Positions 48,197-55,564 of a stretch of DNA of 64,000 nucleotides are shown here, piece by piece. The translations under genes and the position numbers were made by a program. Position 1 is the first letter of the stretch; each line of letters opens with the position of its first letter. The stretch comes from Burkholderiales bacterium (GTDB taxonomy: Bacteria > Pseudomonadota > Gammaproteobacteria > Burkholderiales > SG8-41). The DNA lies in contig DATAJS010000010.1 in NCBI GenBank assembly GCA_036262035.1, forward strand, positions 1,036,915 through 1,100,914, written 5' to 3'. The notes under the pieces are model-generated. The model did no database searches. It saw nothing but the letters and a program-made list of their open reading frames with translations, and was not told the origin of the DNA.

Positions 48197-48871
48197 ATGA
48201 ACGAACGCATTCTCATCGTCGAAGACGAAGAAAAGCTCGCAGGCCTCCTGCGCGACTACCTCGCGCAGGAAGGCTTCGAGGTCTCGATGCTCCACCGCGG
48301 CGACCAGGTCGAGGACTGGGTGCGCGCGAACGGTACCGACCTCGTGCTGCTCGACCTCATGCTGCCGGGCAAGAACGGCCTCGATGTGTGCAAAGCGTTG
48401 CGCGCGTCGGCGTCGGATGTCTCGATCATCATGGTCACCGCGCGCGTCGACGAGATCGACCGCCTGCTCGGCCTCGAGCTCGGCGCCGACGATTACATCT
48501 GCAAACCGTTCAGCCCGCGCGAGGTCGTGGCGCGCGTCAAAGCGGTGCTGCGCCGTGCGAAGAAAGGCGAAGCGCCGGCCGACGGCGGCCTCGCGCTCGA
48601 CGAAGCGGGCTACAGGGCGACGCTCGCCGGCAGGGACCTCGGCCTCACCGCGGTCGAGTTCGAGCTTCTCAAGGTGCTCGTGTCGCAGCCCGGCCGCATC
48701 TACACTCGCGAGCAGCTCATGGACCTCATGTATCGCGACCAGCGCGTCGTCTCCGACCGCACCGTCGACAGCCACGTGAAGAAGATCCGCAGGAAGATCG
48801 CTGCGGTCATGCCCGAGCGCGAGATCGTGCATTCGGTCTACGGCGTGGGCTACAAGTACGAGTGGTCCTGA
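48197..48871 (+). CDS. OmpR-family response regulator, BaeR-like
   Basis: 224 residues. Receiver with acidic pocket EDEE and phospho-aspartate D53 in LVLLDLMLPGKNGLDV, then lysine in ICKPFSPREVVARV. Winged-helix output domain with LTAVEFELLKVLVSQPGRIYTREQLMDLMY and RTVDSHVKKIRRKI. Closest by eye to BaeR. It lies 1 bp before the next regulator gene, so the four signalling genes are probably one transcript. A plausible target is the divergent macA-macB-omf operon. Confidence 0.9.
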   Translation: MNERILIVEDEEKLAGLLRDYLAQEGFEVSMLHRGDQVEDWVRANGTDLVLLDLMLPGKNGLDVCKALRASASDVSIIMVTARVDEIDRLLGLELGADDYICKPFSPREVVARVKAVLRRAKKGEAPADGGLALDEAGYRATLAGRDLGLTAVEFELLKVLVSQPGRIYTREQLMDLMYRDQRVVSDRTVDSHVKKIRRKIAAVMPEREIVHSVYGVGYKYEWS

Positions 48872-48872
48872 C

Positions 48873-49535
48873 ATGCGCGTGCTGCTGGTCGAAGACGACG
48901 CGATGATCGGCGAGAGCGTGCGCACCGGGCTGCGCCAGGACGGCTTCACCGTCGACTGGGTGCGCGACGGCGCGGGCGCCGAATCGGCGCTCGCCACTCA
49001 CGGCTACGACGCGGTCCTGCTCGACCTCGGCCTGCCGAAGAAGAGCGGCGTCGAGGTGCTCAAGTCGATACGCCGCGGCGGCGACGACGTGCCGGTGCTG
49101 ATCACCACCGCGCGCGACGCGGTGAGCGATCGCGTCGCCGGGCTCGACAACGGCGCCGACGACTACATCGTCAAGCCGTTCGACCTCGACGAGCTCGCCG
49201 CGCGCATCCGCGCGGTGGCGCGGCGCAGGGCGGGGCGCACCGATCCCCTGATCCAAGTAGGCGACGTGACGCTCGATCCCGCGTCTCACCGCGTGACGCT
49301 CAAAGGCAAGGACGTGGCGCTGTCCGCGCGCGAGCTGGCGCTGCTCGAAGCGCTGCTCGACCGCCGCGGCGCGATCCTGTCGCGCGCCCAGCTCGAAGAG
49401 CGCATCTACGGCTGGGGCGAGGAAGTCGAGAGCAACGCGGTCGAAGTCCACGTGCACTCGCTGCGCCGCAAGCTCGGCGCCGAGCTCGTGAAGACCGTGC
49501 GCGGTGTCGGCTACACCGTTCCCGCCGATCGATGA
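48873..49535 (+). CDS. OmpR-family response regulator, QseB/PmrA-like
   Basis: 220 residues. Receiver MRVLLVEDDAMIGESVRTGL with D51 in AVLLDLGLPKKSGVEV and lysine in IVKPFDLDELAARIRAV. Output domain LSARELALLEALLDRRGAILSRAQLEERIYGW with EVHVHSLRRKLG. The pattern is that of QseB/PmrA. It overlaps its kinase by 4 bases (ATGA), so the pair is clear. Confidence 0.9.
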   Translation: MRVLLVEDDAMIGESVRTGLRQDGFTVDWVRDGAGAESALATHGYDAVLLDLGLPKKSGVEVLKSIRRGGDDVPVLITTARDAVSDRVAGLDNGADDYIVKPFDLDELAARIRAVARRRAGRTDPLIQVGDVTLDPASHRVTLKGKDVALSARELALLEALLDRRGAILSRAQLEERIYGWGEEVESNAVEVHVHSLRRKLGAELVKTVRGVGYTVPADR

Positions 49536-50848
49536 GGTCGATCCGCCGGCAGCTCCTCGTCGCGCTGCTCGCGTCGGTGCTCGTCGCCGGCAGCATCGCG
49601 GCCGCTGCGGTGTACCAGCGCGCGCTGGAGGAATCGGGCGCGATCCTCGATTACCAGCTGCGCCAGATGGCGCTGTCGCTGCGCGACAGCGCCATCCGCG
49701 GCGGCGGAATTCAGGGGCCGAGCTACGACACCGATTTCGATTTCGCGATCGACATCCGCGCCGCAGACGGCTCGCGGCTGCATTACTCGCGCTCGCGCGT
49801 CGAGCTGCCGGAAGCGAGCCCCGCCGGCTATTCGAGCGTAGCGACCGAAGCGGGCCAGTGGCGTCTCTACACGCTGCTGCAGCCCGGCTTCGCGGTGCGC
49901 GTCGCGCAGCCGATGCACCTGCGCAACGCGATCGCCGCGAAGGCGGCGCTGCGCACCATGACGCCTTTCGTGCTGCTCGTCCCTTTGCTGCTCGTGCTGA
50001 TCTGGATCTTCGTCGCGCGCGGGCTGAAACCGCTCGAAGCGATCGCCGCCGCGGTGAAGGCGCGCAGCGCTTCGTCGCTGCAGCCGCTCGAAGAGCAGCG
50101 CGTGCCGCAGGAGATCGCGCCGGTGGTGGTCTCGCTCAACGACCTGCTCGCGCGGCTGCGCCGCGCGCTCGAGCATCAGCGCGCGTTCGTCGCCGACGCC
50201 GCGCACGCGCTGCGCACGCCGCTCGCCGCGCTGAACCTCCAGATCCAGCTAGCCGAGCGCGCGCAAACGCCGGAAGCGCGCAGCGCGGCGTTCGCGACGG
50301 TGAAGGACGGCATCACGCGCACCACCCATCTCGTCGAGCAGTTGCTGACGCTGGCGCGCACCGATCCCGAAGCGGCCGATCGCGCCATGGCGCCGGTCGA
50401 CCTCGGAGAGCTCGCGAGCGAAGTCGTCGCGGCATACTCGACGATCGCCGAAGCGCACGGCATCGATCTCGGGCTCAAGCGCCGCGACGCAGGCGTCGCC
50501 GTGACGGGCCAGCGCGACGCGCTCAAGACGCTGCTCTCGAACCTCGTCGACAACGCGCTGCGCTACACGCCGCGCGGCGGCCGGGTCGACGCCGCGGCGC
50601 TGCGCGAGAACGGCGACGCGGTGCTCGAAGTGACCGACACCGGCCCCGGCATCCCCGCCGACGAGCGCGAGCGCGTGTTCGACCGCTTCTATCGCGTCGG
50701 CGGGAACGACGTGCCGGGGAGCGGGCTGGGGCTGGCGATCGTCCGCAGCATCGCCGACCGGCACGGCGCCCGCGTCACGCTCTCGGACGCGCCGGACGGC
50801 GCCGGCCTGCGGGTGCGGGCGGCCTTCCGGGCCTTAAGCAGCCCTTAA
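49532..50848 (+). CDS. Sensor histidine kinase, QseC-like
   Basis: 438 residues. Helix 8-28, periplasmic domain with TDFDFAIDIRAADGSRLHYSRSRVELP, helix at 143-162, and H225 in ADAAHALRTPLAALNLQIQL. The ATPase has NLVDNALRYTPRGG, DTGPGIPADERERVFDRFYRVGG and GSGLGLAIV. An H-box of AHALRTP is typical of QseC/TctE-type kinases. Paired with the regulator at 48873. The DegP gene begins 67 bp later, which suggests an envelope-quality circuit. Confidence 0.9.
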   Translation: MRSIRRQLLVALLASVLVAGSIAAAAVYQRALEESGAILDYQLRQMALSLRDSAIRGGGIQGPSYDTDFDFAIDIRAADGSRLHYSRSRVELPEASPAGYSSVATEAGQWRLYTLLQPGFAVRVAQPMHLRNAIAAKAALRTMTPFVLLVPLLLVLIWIFVARGLKPLEAIAAAVKARSASSLQPLEEQRVPQEIAPVVVSLNDLLARLRRALEHQRAFVADAAHALRTPLAALNLQIQLAERAQTPEARSAAFATVKDGITRTTHLVEQLLTLARTDPEAADRAMAPVDLGELASEVVAAYSTIAEAHGIDLGLKRRDAGVAVTGQRDALKTLLSNLVDNALRYTPRGGRVDAAALRENGDAVLEVTDTGPGIPADERERVFDRFYRVGGNDVPGSGLGLAIVRSIADRHGARVTLSDAPDGAGLRVRAAFRALSSP

Positions 50849-50915
50849 GAATCCGCCTCCATCATGCGTTCCATCGCGCGCAAAGGCGCGCTCGAGCCTA
50901 CAGGTGGAGAAACGC

Positions 50916-52376
50916 ATGAAACAGAAGCTCCTCGTGAAAAGCCTCGCCGCGGCCGGTCTGGTGACCGTGCTCGGCATCGGAGGGATCCAGCATTACGGCC
51001 CTAACGCCGCGCATGCGGTGACGACGCAGCCGCAGCCGGTCGCGACCGCGGCGCCGTCGGCCGCGCTCCCCGATTTCGCGCAGCTCGTCCAGACCGCCGG
51101 ACCGGCCGTGGTCAACATCAGCGTCACCGGCACCATGAAGACGAGCGCGAACGGCGCGGATCTCGGCATCAGCCCCGACGACCCCATGTACGAGTTCTTC
51201 AAGCGCTTCATGGGGCCGCAGGCGCGCATCCAGCCGCAACAGCAGCAGCCGCTGCACGGCATCGGCTCGGGCTTCATCGTGAGCCCTGACGGCATCGTGC
51301 TGACCAACGCCCACGTGGTGCAGGGCGCGTCCGAAGTGATGGTGAAGCTCACCGACCGCCGCGAGTTCAAGGCCAAGGTGGTCGGGGTCGACCCGCAGAC
51401 CGACGTCGCGGTGCTCAAGATCGACGCGAAGGACCTGCCGACGGTGAAGCTCGGGCACGCCGAGGACGTGCGCGTCGGCGAGTGGGTGGTCGCGATCGGC
51501 TCGCCGTTCGGCTTCGAGAACACGGTGACCTCGGGCATCGTCAGCGCGAAGTCGCGCGCGCTGCCGGACGGCTCGTACGTGCCGTTCCTGCAGACCGACG
51601 TCGCGGTCAACCCCGGCAACTCGGGCGGGCCGCTCTTCAACATGAAAGGCGAGGTGATCGGCATCAACTCGCAGATCTACAGCCGCAGCGGCGGCTACCA
51701 GGGCCTGTCGTTCGCGATCCCGATCGATACCGCGGTGAACGTCGAGCAGCAGCTCGTGAAGAACGGCAAGGTCCAGCGCGGACGCCTGGGCGTCGCGATC
51801 CAGGAAGTGAACCAGTCGCTCGCCGGCTCGTTCGGCCTGCCCAGAGCGGCCGGCGCGCTGATCGCGAACGTCGAGAAAGGCAGCCCCGCCGAGCAGGCGG
51901 GACTGAAGACCGGCGATGTCGTGCTGAAGATCGACGGCAAGGACATCGTGAGCTCGCTCGATCTGTCGAGCCGCATCGGCGCGATGAAGCCGGGGTCGAG
52001 CACGACGCTCGAGGTGTGGCGCAACGGCAAGCCGCAGAACGTCGCGGTGAAGGTCGGCGAAGCGCCGACGGAAAAAGTCGCGGCGGCATCGAACGGCCCC
52101 GCCGATCTCTCGGGGTCGCGCCTCGGCGTGGCGGTGCGCGAGCTCACGCCGCAGGAGCGCCAGCAGGCCGACGTCGGCAGCGGCGTGCTCGTCGAGCAGG
52201 TCGCGGGGGCCGCCGCCCGCGCGGGCATCCAGCCCGGCGACCTGATCCTCGCGGTCAACGGCAAGCCGTTGAAGTCGGTCGGCGAGCTCAAGTCCGCGCT
52301 CGAGGGCGCGAAGACCGTCGCGCTGCTGGTGAAGCGCGAGGACGCGAGCATCTACGTGCCGGTCGAGCTCGGCTGA
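50916..52376 (+). CDS. DegP/MucD-type periplasmic serine endoprotease
   Basis: About 486 residues. Signal sequence MKQKLLVKSLAAAGLVTVLG, trypsin-like domain with catalytic H133 (TNAHVV), D163 (TDVAVLK) and S236 (NPGNSGGPLF), then two PDZ domains (about 290-375 and 405-480). It degrades or refolds misfolded periplasmic proteins. The ATG at 50916 has ggtggag upstream. In betaproteobacteria a QseBC-type pair next to this gene is common to my knowledge. Its 3' end overlaps that of the convergent kinase gene by 25 bp. Confidence 0.93.
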   Translation: MKQKLLVKSLAAAGLVTVLGIGGIQHYGPNAAHAVTTQPQPVATAAPSAALPDFAQLVQTAGPAVVNISVTGTMKTSANGADLGISPDDPMYEFFKRFMGPQARIQPQQQQPLHGIGSGFIVSPDGIVLTNAHVVQGASEVMVKLTDRREFKAKVVGVDPQTDVAVLKIDAKDLPTVKLGHAEDVRVGEWVVAIGSPFGFENTVTSGIVSAKSRALPDGSYVPFLQTDVAVNPGNSGGPLFNMKGEVIGINSQIYSRSGGYQGLSFAIPIDTAVNVEQQLVKNGKVQRGRLGVAIQEVNQSLAGSFGLPRAAGALIANVEKGSPAEQAGLKTGDVVLKIDGKDIVSSLDLSSRIGAMKPGSSTTLEVWRNGKPQNVAVKVGEAPTEKVAAASNGPADLSGSRLGVAVRELTPQERQQADVGSGVLVEQVAGAAARAGIQPGDLILAVNGKPLKSVGELKSALEGAKTVALLVKREDASIYVPVELG

Positions 52377-54811
52377 GCCGCACGCAGGAAAGCGTTGCCG
52401 TAGCTGCGCAGCGCGCGCCACGCGCTGCGCAGCTTCCTGCGCGCGCGCGAGGTCCTGCGCACGCGATACCACGCGAAGATCAGGAACGCGACGAAGAAGA
52501 GCGCGGCGAAGAGCCGCGTGCGCACCCACAGGATCAGGGTGAACACGCCGGGGATCGCGAGGCGGTCGGGCTTGAGGAAGATGGCGTTGACGTTCTCGGC
52601 GTGCTCGAGCCCGGCCAGCGCTTCGCGCACCGCGTCGGCCGCGGACGCGATGCGGTCGGCGCTCGCGCCGAGCTCGTCGGCGTCGGCATGCGGCAGGCCG
52701 AGCGCTGCGGCGCGCCCGCACGCGCGCAGCAGCGGTTCCATTGCGTCGTACAGCTCGGTGCGCGTGCGCCGGTCGAGATCGTCTTCGTCGTCATCGGCGG
52801 TCATCGCCGGCAGCGCGCGCAGCGCGTCGCAGATGTCCTGGCGCGCTTCGGCGATGATGCGTGCCCGCGCGCTCTCCGACGCGCCGAGGCGGTCTTTCTC
52901 CTTGTTCGCATCGTCGCGCGCGTGCCGCAGCAGGCGCTGCAACACGACGAGCCCCGCGGGATCGTCGGCGGCGTCGCGATACAGCGCTTCGTACCACGAG
53001 CAATAGCCCGTCACGTCCGCCAGCCCCGCGGCGGCTTCGGTGCGCGCGGCGTCGGCGAACGCCGCATCGGTCTCGGCGAGGATCAGCGCCGCGTTGACGT
53101 CGCGCCGCGCCGGCGGCGACAGCCGCTGCGCCGCGCCGTACATCACGTCGTCGTAGCTCACCACTTCGGCGCGTGCGGCGCCCGCCACCGCGCGCGGCTG
53201 CTTGCGCCAGGCGAGCTCGTGCGCGCGCGCGCGCTCCCACAGCGTTTCGAAGCGCGACCAGCTCGCGTTCCAGCGCTCGTGCAGGCGCGCGAGCTCTTGA
53301 ACCGGCCCGAACTCGTTCAGCACGTCTTCGAGCGCGATGCTGGAAAGCCACGCTTCGGCTTGCCGGTCGCCGCTCTCCGCGCGGCGCGCGGCATCGACGA
53401 TCTCGCGCTCGCCCAGCGGCACCCCGCGCCACACCGGCGGCAGGTCGGGCGCCGCCTCGCGCGCGAAGCGCAGCAGGCGCATGTCGTCGGACATCTCGCG
53501 GTGCTCGCGGATGTCGTGCAGCCTGCGCGCGAGGTTGTGGTCGTGCAGGTCGTGCTCGATCCAGTTCGTGAACTGACCCCGAGCGAGGTCCTTGCGGGCC
53601 GCTTCCCAGTTCTTCACCGCGGCGAGCGCGAGCTCCGCGGCAGTGGTGCACTCGGTCGCGCCCATGCGATAGGGCCTGACCGCGCTCGCGCCCGCGTCAT
53701 CGGGGACTTCGAGCGTCGGATCGTCGGCGAGCCAGCGCGCGACCTCCTCCGCGCCCCAGCGCCGCCTGGGATCGCGCAGCAACAGTCCGCGGCAGAGAAG
53801 GCGCAGGCGATCGTCGTACACGCCGCGCACATCGATCGGGCGCGTCGCGAGATGGTGGTTCATGATGTGTTCGGTGAGCCCGTCGAACGGATGGCGGCCG
53901 GTCGCGGCTTCGAGCGCGATCATGCCGAGCGACCACCAGTCCGATTTCTCGTCGATGACGCCCGTCAGCGCTTCGGGTGCTGCGTACCGGGTGGTGCGTG
54001 CCGCGCTGGTGAAGCGCTGCGTCGCCTCCGAGAGCGAGGCGATGCCGAAATCGGTCAGCGCGAGCTCGAGCGGCGACTTCGAGCGCAGCAGCACGTTGTC
54101 GGGCTTCAGATCGCGATGCAGGATGCGGTGCGCGTGGATGCCGTTGAGCGCTTCAGCGATCTCGGCGACGATGCGCCGCACGTCCTCGGGCGGCAGCGCG
54201 CCGTTTTCGAGCAGATCTGCGAGCGTGCCGTGCGGCACGTATTCGAGGCGCTCGTAGGCGACGCCGTCGGAGACGCCGTGCTCGAGCACGCGCACCACCG
54301 AATCGCCGACGGTGCGCGAGAGGATGTCGAGCAAGCGGAAGTCGGGCTCCAGTCCGTGACGGTACAGCTTGACCACGCTGCGATCAAAGCTCGCGGCGTC
54401 GGCGACCAGCATGAGATCGGCTTCGCTGCCGCTCACCGGGAAGAGATCGACGACGCGATAGCGCTCGCGCAGCGCCGCGGGCAGCGGGCGGGCGCCGGCG
54501 ACCGCGGCCGGCGGCGGCGCTGCGGCGATCGACAGCGGACGGTTGCAGTACACGCAGCGCGTCTGTCCCGGCGGGTTGGGCTGCGCGCAGTCGGCGTGGG
54601 GGCAGACGATCGCCGGCTCGGGCGGCGCGACAGGTTCTTCGATAGCCGGGACCGCGACCGGTGTTTCGACGGGCGGAGGTACGGCCTCCTCGACCGCTGC
54701 GCGCCTGATCGAGAAATCGATCGCCGCGAGCGACGTCCCGCACTTGCAGCGCGCGGCAGACGGCGGGTTTTCGGTGTCGCAGACGGGACAGACGCGGACG
54801 TATTCGGTCAC
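52352..54811 (-). CDS. Zinc-ribbon Ser/Thr protein kinase with C-terminal membrane anchor
   Basis: About 819 residues. Two N-terminal zinc ribbons (C8, C11, C22, C24; C70, C75, C86, C89) are joined by a Pro/Val/Glu-rich linker. The kinase domain at about 115-385 has ATP lysine K148 (VVKLYRHG), HRD at 232-234 in HRDLKPDN, DFG at 254-256, and APE. The glycine loop is atypical (PVSGSEADLMLV). About 400 helical residues of unknown fold follow, with a strongly hydrophobic pair of segments near the end (FTLILWVRTRLFAALFFVAFLIFAWY) and a basic tail. The GTG start at 54811 overlaps the radical SAM stop. Kinase activity likely; substrate unknown. The zinc ribbons may bind the partner proteins. Confidence 0.85.
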   Translation of the reverse strand: MTEYVRVCPVCDTENPPSAARCKCGTSLAAIDFSIRRAAVEEAVPPPVETPVAVPAIEEPVAPPEPAIVCPHADCAQPNPPGQTRCVYCNRPLSIAAAPPPAAVAGARPLPAALRERYRVVDLFPVSGSEADLMLVADAASFDRSVVKLYRHGLEPDFRLLDILSRTVGDSVVRVLEHGVSDGVAYERLEYVPHGTLADLLENGALPPEDVRRIVAEIAEALNGIHAHRILHRDLKPDNVLLRSKSPLELALTDFGIASLSEATQRFTSAARTTRYAAPEALTGVIDEKSDWWSLGMIALEAATGRHPFDGLTEHIMNHHLATRPIDVRGVYDDRLRLLCRGLLLRDPRRRWGAEEVARWLADDPTLEVPDDAGASAVRPYRMGATECTTAAELALAAVKNWEAARKDLARGQFTNWIEHDLHDHNLARRLHDIREHREMSDDMRLLRFAREAAPDLPPVWRGVPLGEREIVDAARRAESGDRQAEAWLSSIALEDVLNEFGPVQELARLHERWNASWSRFETLWERARAHELAWRKQPRAVAGAARAEVVSYDDVMYGAAQRLSPPARRDVNAALILAETDAAFADAARTEAAAGLADVTGYCSWYEALYRDAADDPAGLVVLQRLLRHARDDANKEKDRLGASESARARIIAEARQDICDALRALPAMTADDDEDDLDRRTRTELYDAMEPLLRACGRAAALGLPHADADELGASADRIASAADAVREALAGLEHAENVNAIFLKPDRLAIPGVFTLILWVRTRLFAALFFVAFLIFAWYRVRRTSRARRKLRSAWRALRSYGNAFLRAAQPSSTGT

Positions 54812-55467
54812 CGCCGCCACGACACCTCTTTGAGGTCGAGCCCGCGGCTCGCGCACAACCGTTCCAGTCGAGCCATGTCGCCGCGCTCCGGGATGCCGAT
54901 CATCCACACGCGGCCGCCTTCGACCGCGACCTGCATGTGCTTGCCCGCGGCATCGGCGGGCGCGTCGACGAGCTTCGAATAGCGCGCCCGGCCGCGCGCC
55001 GACAGCGGCACCAGCGGCTGGTTGCGCGAGCCGCGCCAGACGTTGCCCAGCGGCAGCGCGTCCACGTAAGGCTCGGGCACGATCGCGTCGAGCCGGTCGA
55101 GGATGGCCGCGTGATCGCGCTCCAGCGTCTTCAGCGGATAGCCGCTGTAGCAGAGGACGTCGAAATCGAGCGACGCGCGCCGGCGCCAGCGCCTGAGCGC
55201 GTCGAGCAGCGCCGCGAGACCTTCGGGCTGGTCGAAAGGCTCGCCGCCGCTGATGGTCACGCCGTCGAGCCTGCCGTCGCTCGCGCGCTTGCACCACGCG
55301 AGGAGCTCGGCGACTTCGATCGCTTTAGTCGGGTCCGCCGGCCATGTGTCCTGGGAGACGCAGCCCTTGCAGCGGATCGAGCAGCCTTGAAGCCACAGTC
55401 CGATGCGTTTGCCCGGGCCGAGGACGGTGACCGGCCAGTGGGCTTTGTTGAGCTGGAGGGTGGTCAT
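54808..55467 (-). CDS. Radical SAM protein, NrdG-like activase fold
   Basis: 219 residues. The iron-sulfur motif C29-x3-C33-x2-C36 (LQGCSIRCKGCVSQDTW) is followed by the SAM-contact loop TISGGEPFDQPEGLAALLDALRRW. Size and motifs match anaerobic ribonucleotide-reductase activases (NrdG). There is no nrdD in the window and the gene is sandwiched between a kinase and a AAA+ gene, so a different glycyl-radical or modification target is likely. The start at 55467 (MTTLQLNKAHW) is the only one in keeping with the family. Its stop overlaps the kinase start, so the two are translationally coupled. Confidence 0.87.
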   Translation of the reverse strand: MTTLQLNKAHWPVTVLGPGKRIGLWLQGCSIRCKGCVSQDTWPADPTKAIEVAELLAWCKRASDGRLDGVTISGGEPFDQPEGLAALLDALRRWRRRASLDFDVLCYSGYPLKTLERDHAAILDRLDAIVPEPYVDALPLGNVWRGSRNQPLVPLSARGRARYSKLVDAPADAAGKHMQVAVEGGRVWMIGIPERGDMARLERLCASRGLDLKEVSWRR

Positions 55468-55471
55468 ATTC

Positions 55472-55560
55472 AAACCCACCCCCACCCTAACCCTCCCCCG
55501 AGGGGGAGGGGATGCTTTTCTCCTTCCCCCTCAGGGGCAAGGCCGGGATGGGGGTGGGTT
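55472..55560. repeat. CCCACCCCCACCCT element, full intergenic copy
   Basis: An 89-bp element made of a left half (acccacccccaccctaaccc), gggggag hairpin, ttttctccttcc spacer and a right half (gggatgggggtgggtt) that is the inverse of the left. It occupies nearly all of the gap between the AAA+ and radical SAM genes. Confidence 0.88.
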
Positions 55561-55564
55561 CCAT

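Noticed and set aside
54808-55467. Radical SAM gene as genuine nrdG for anaerobic ribonucleotide reduction
   Set aside because: No nrdD is adjacent, and the gene is translationally coupled to a kinase. The fold fits, the context does not.
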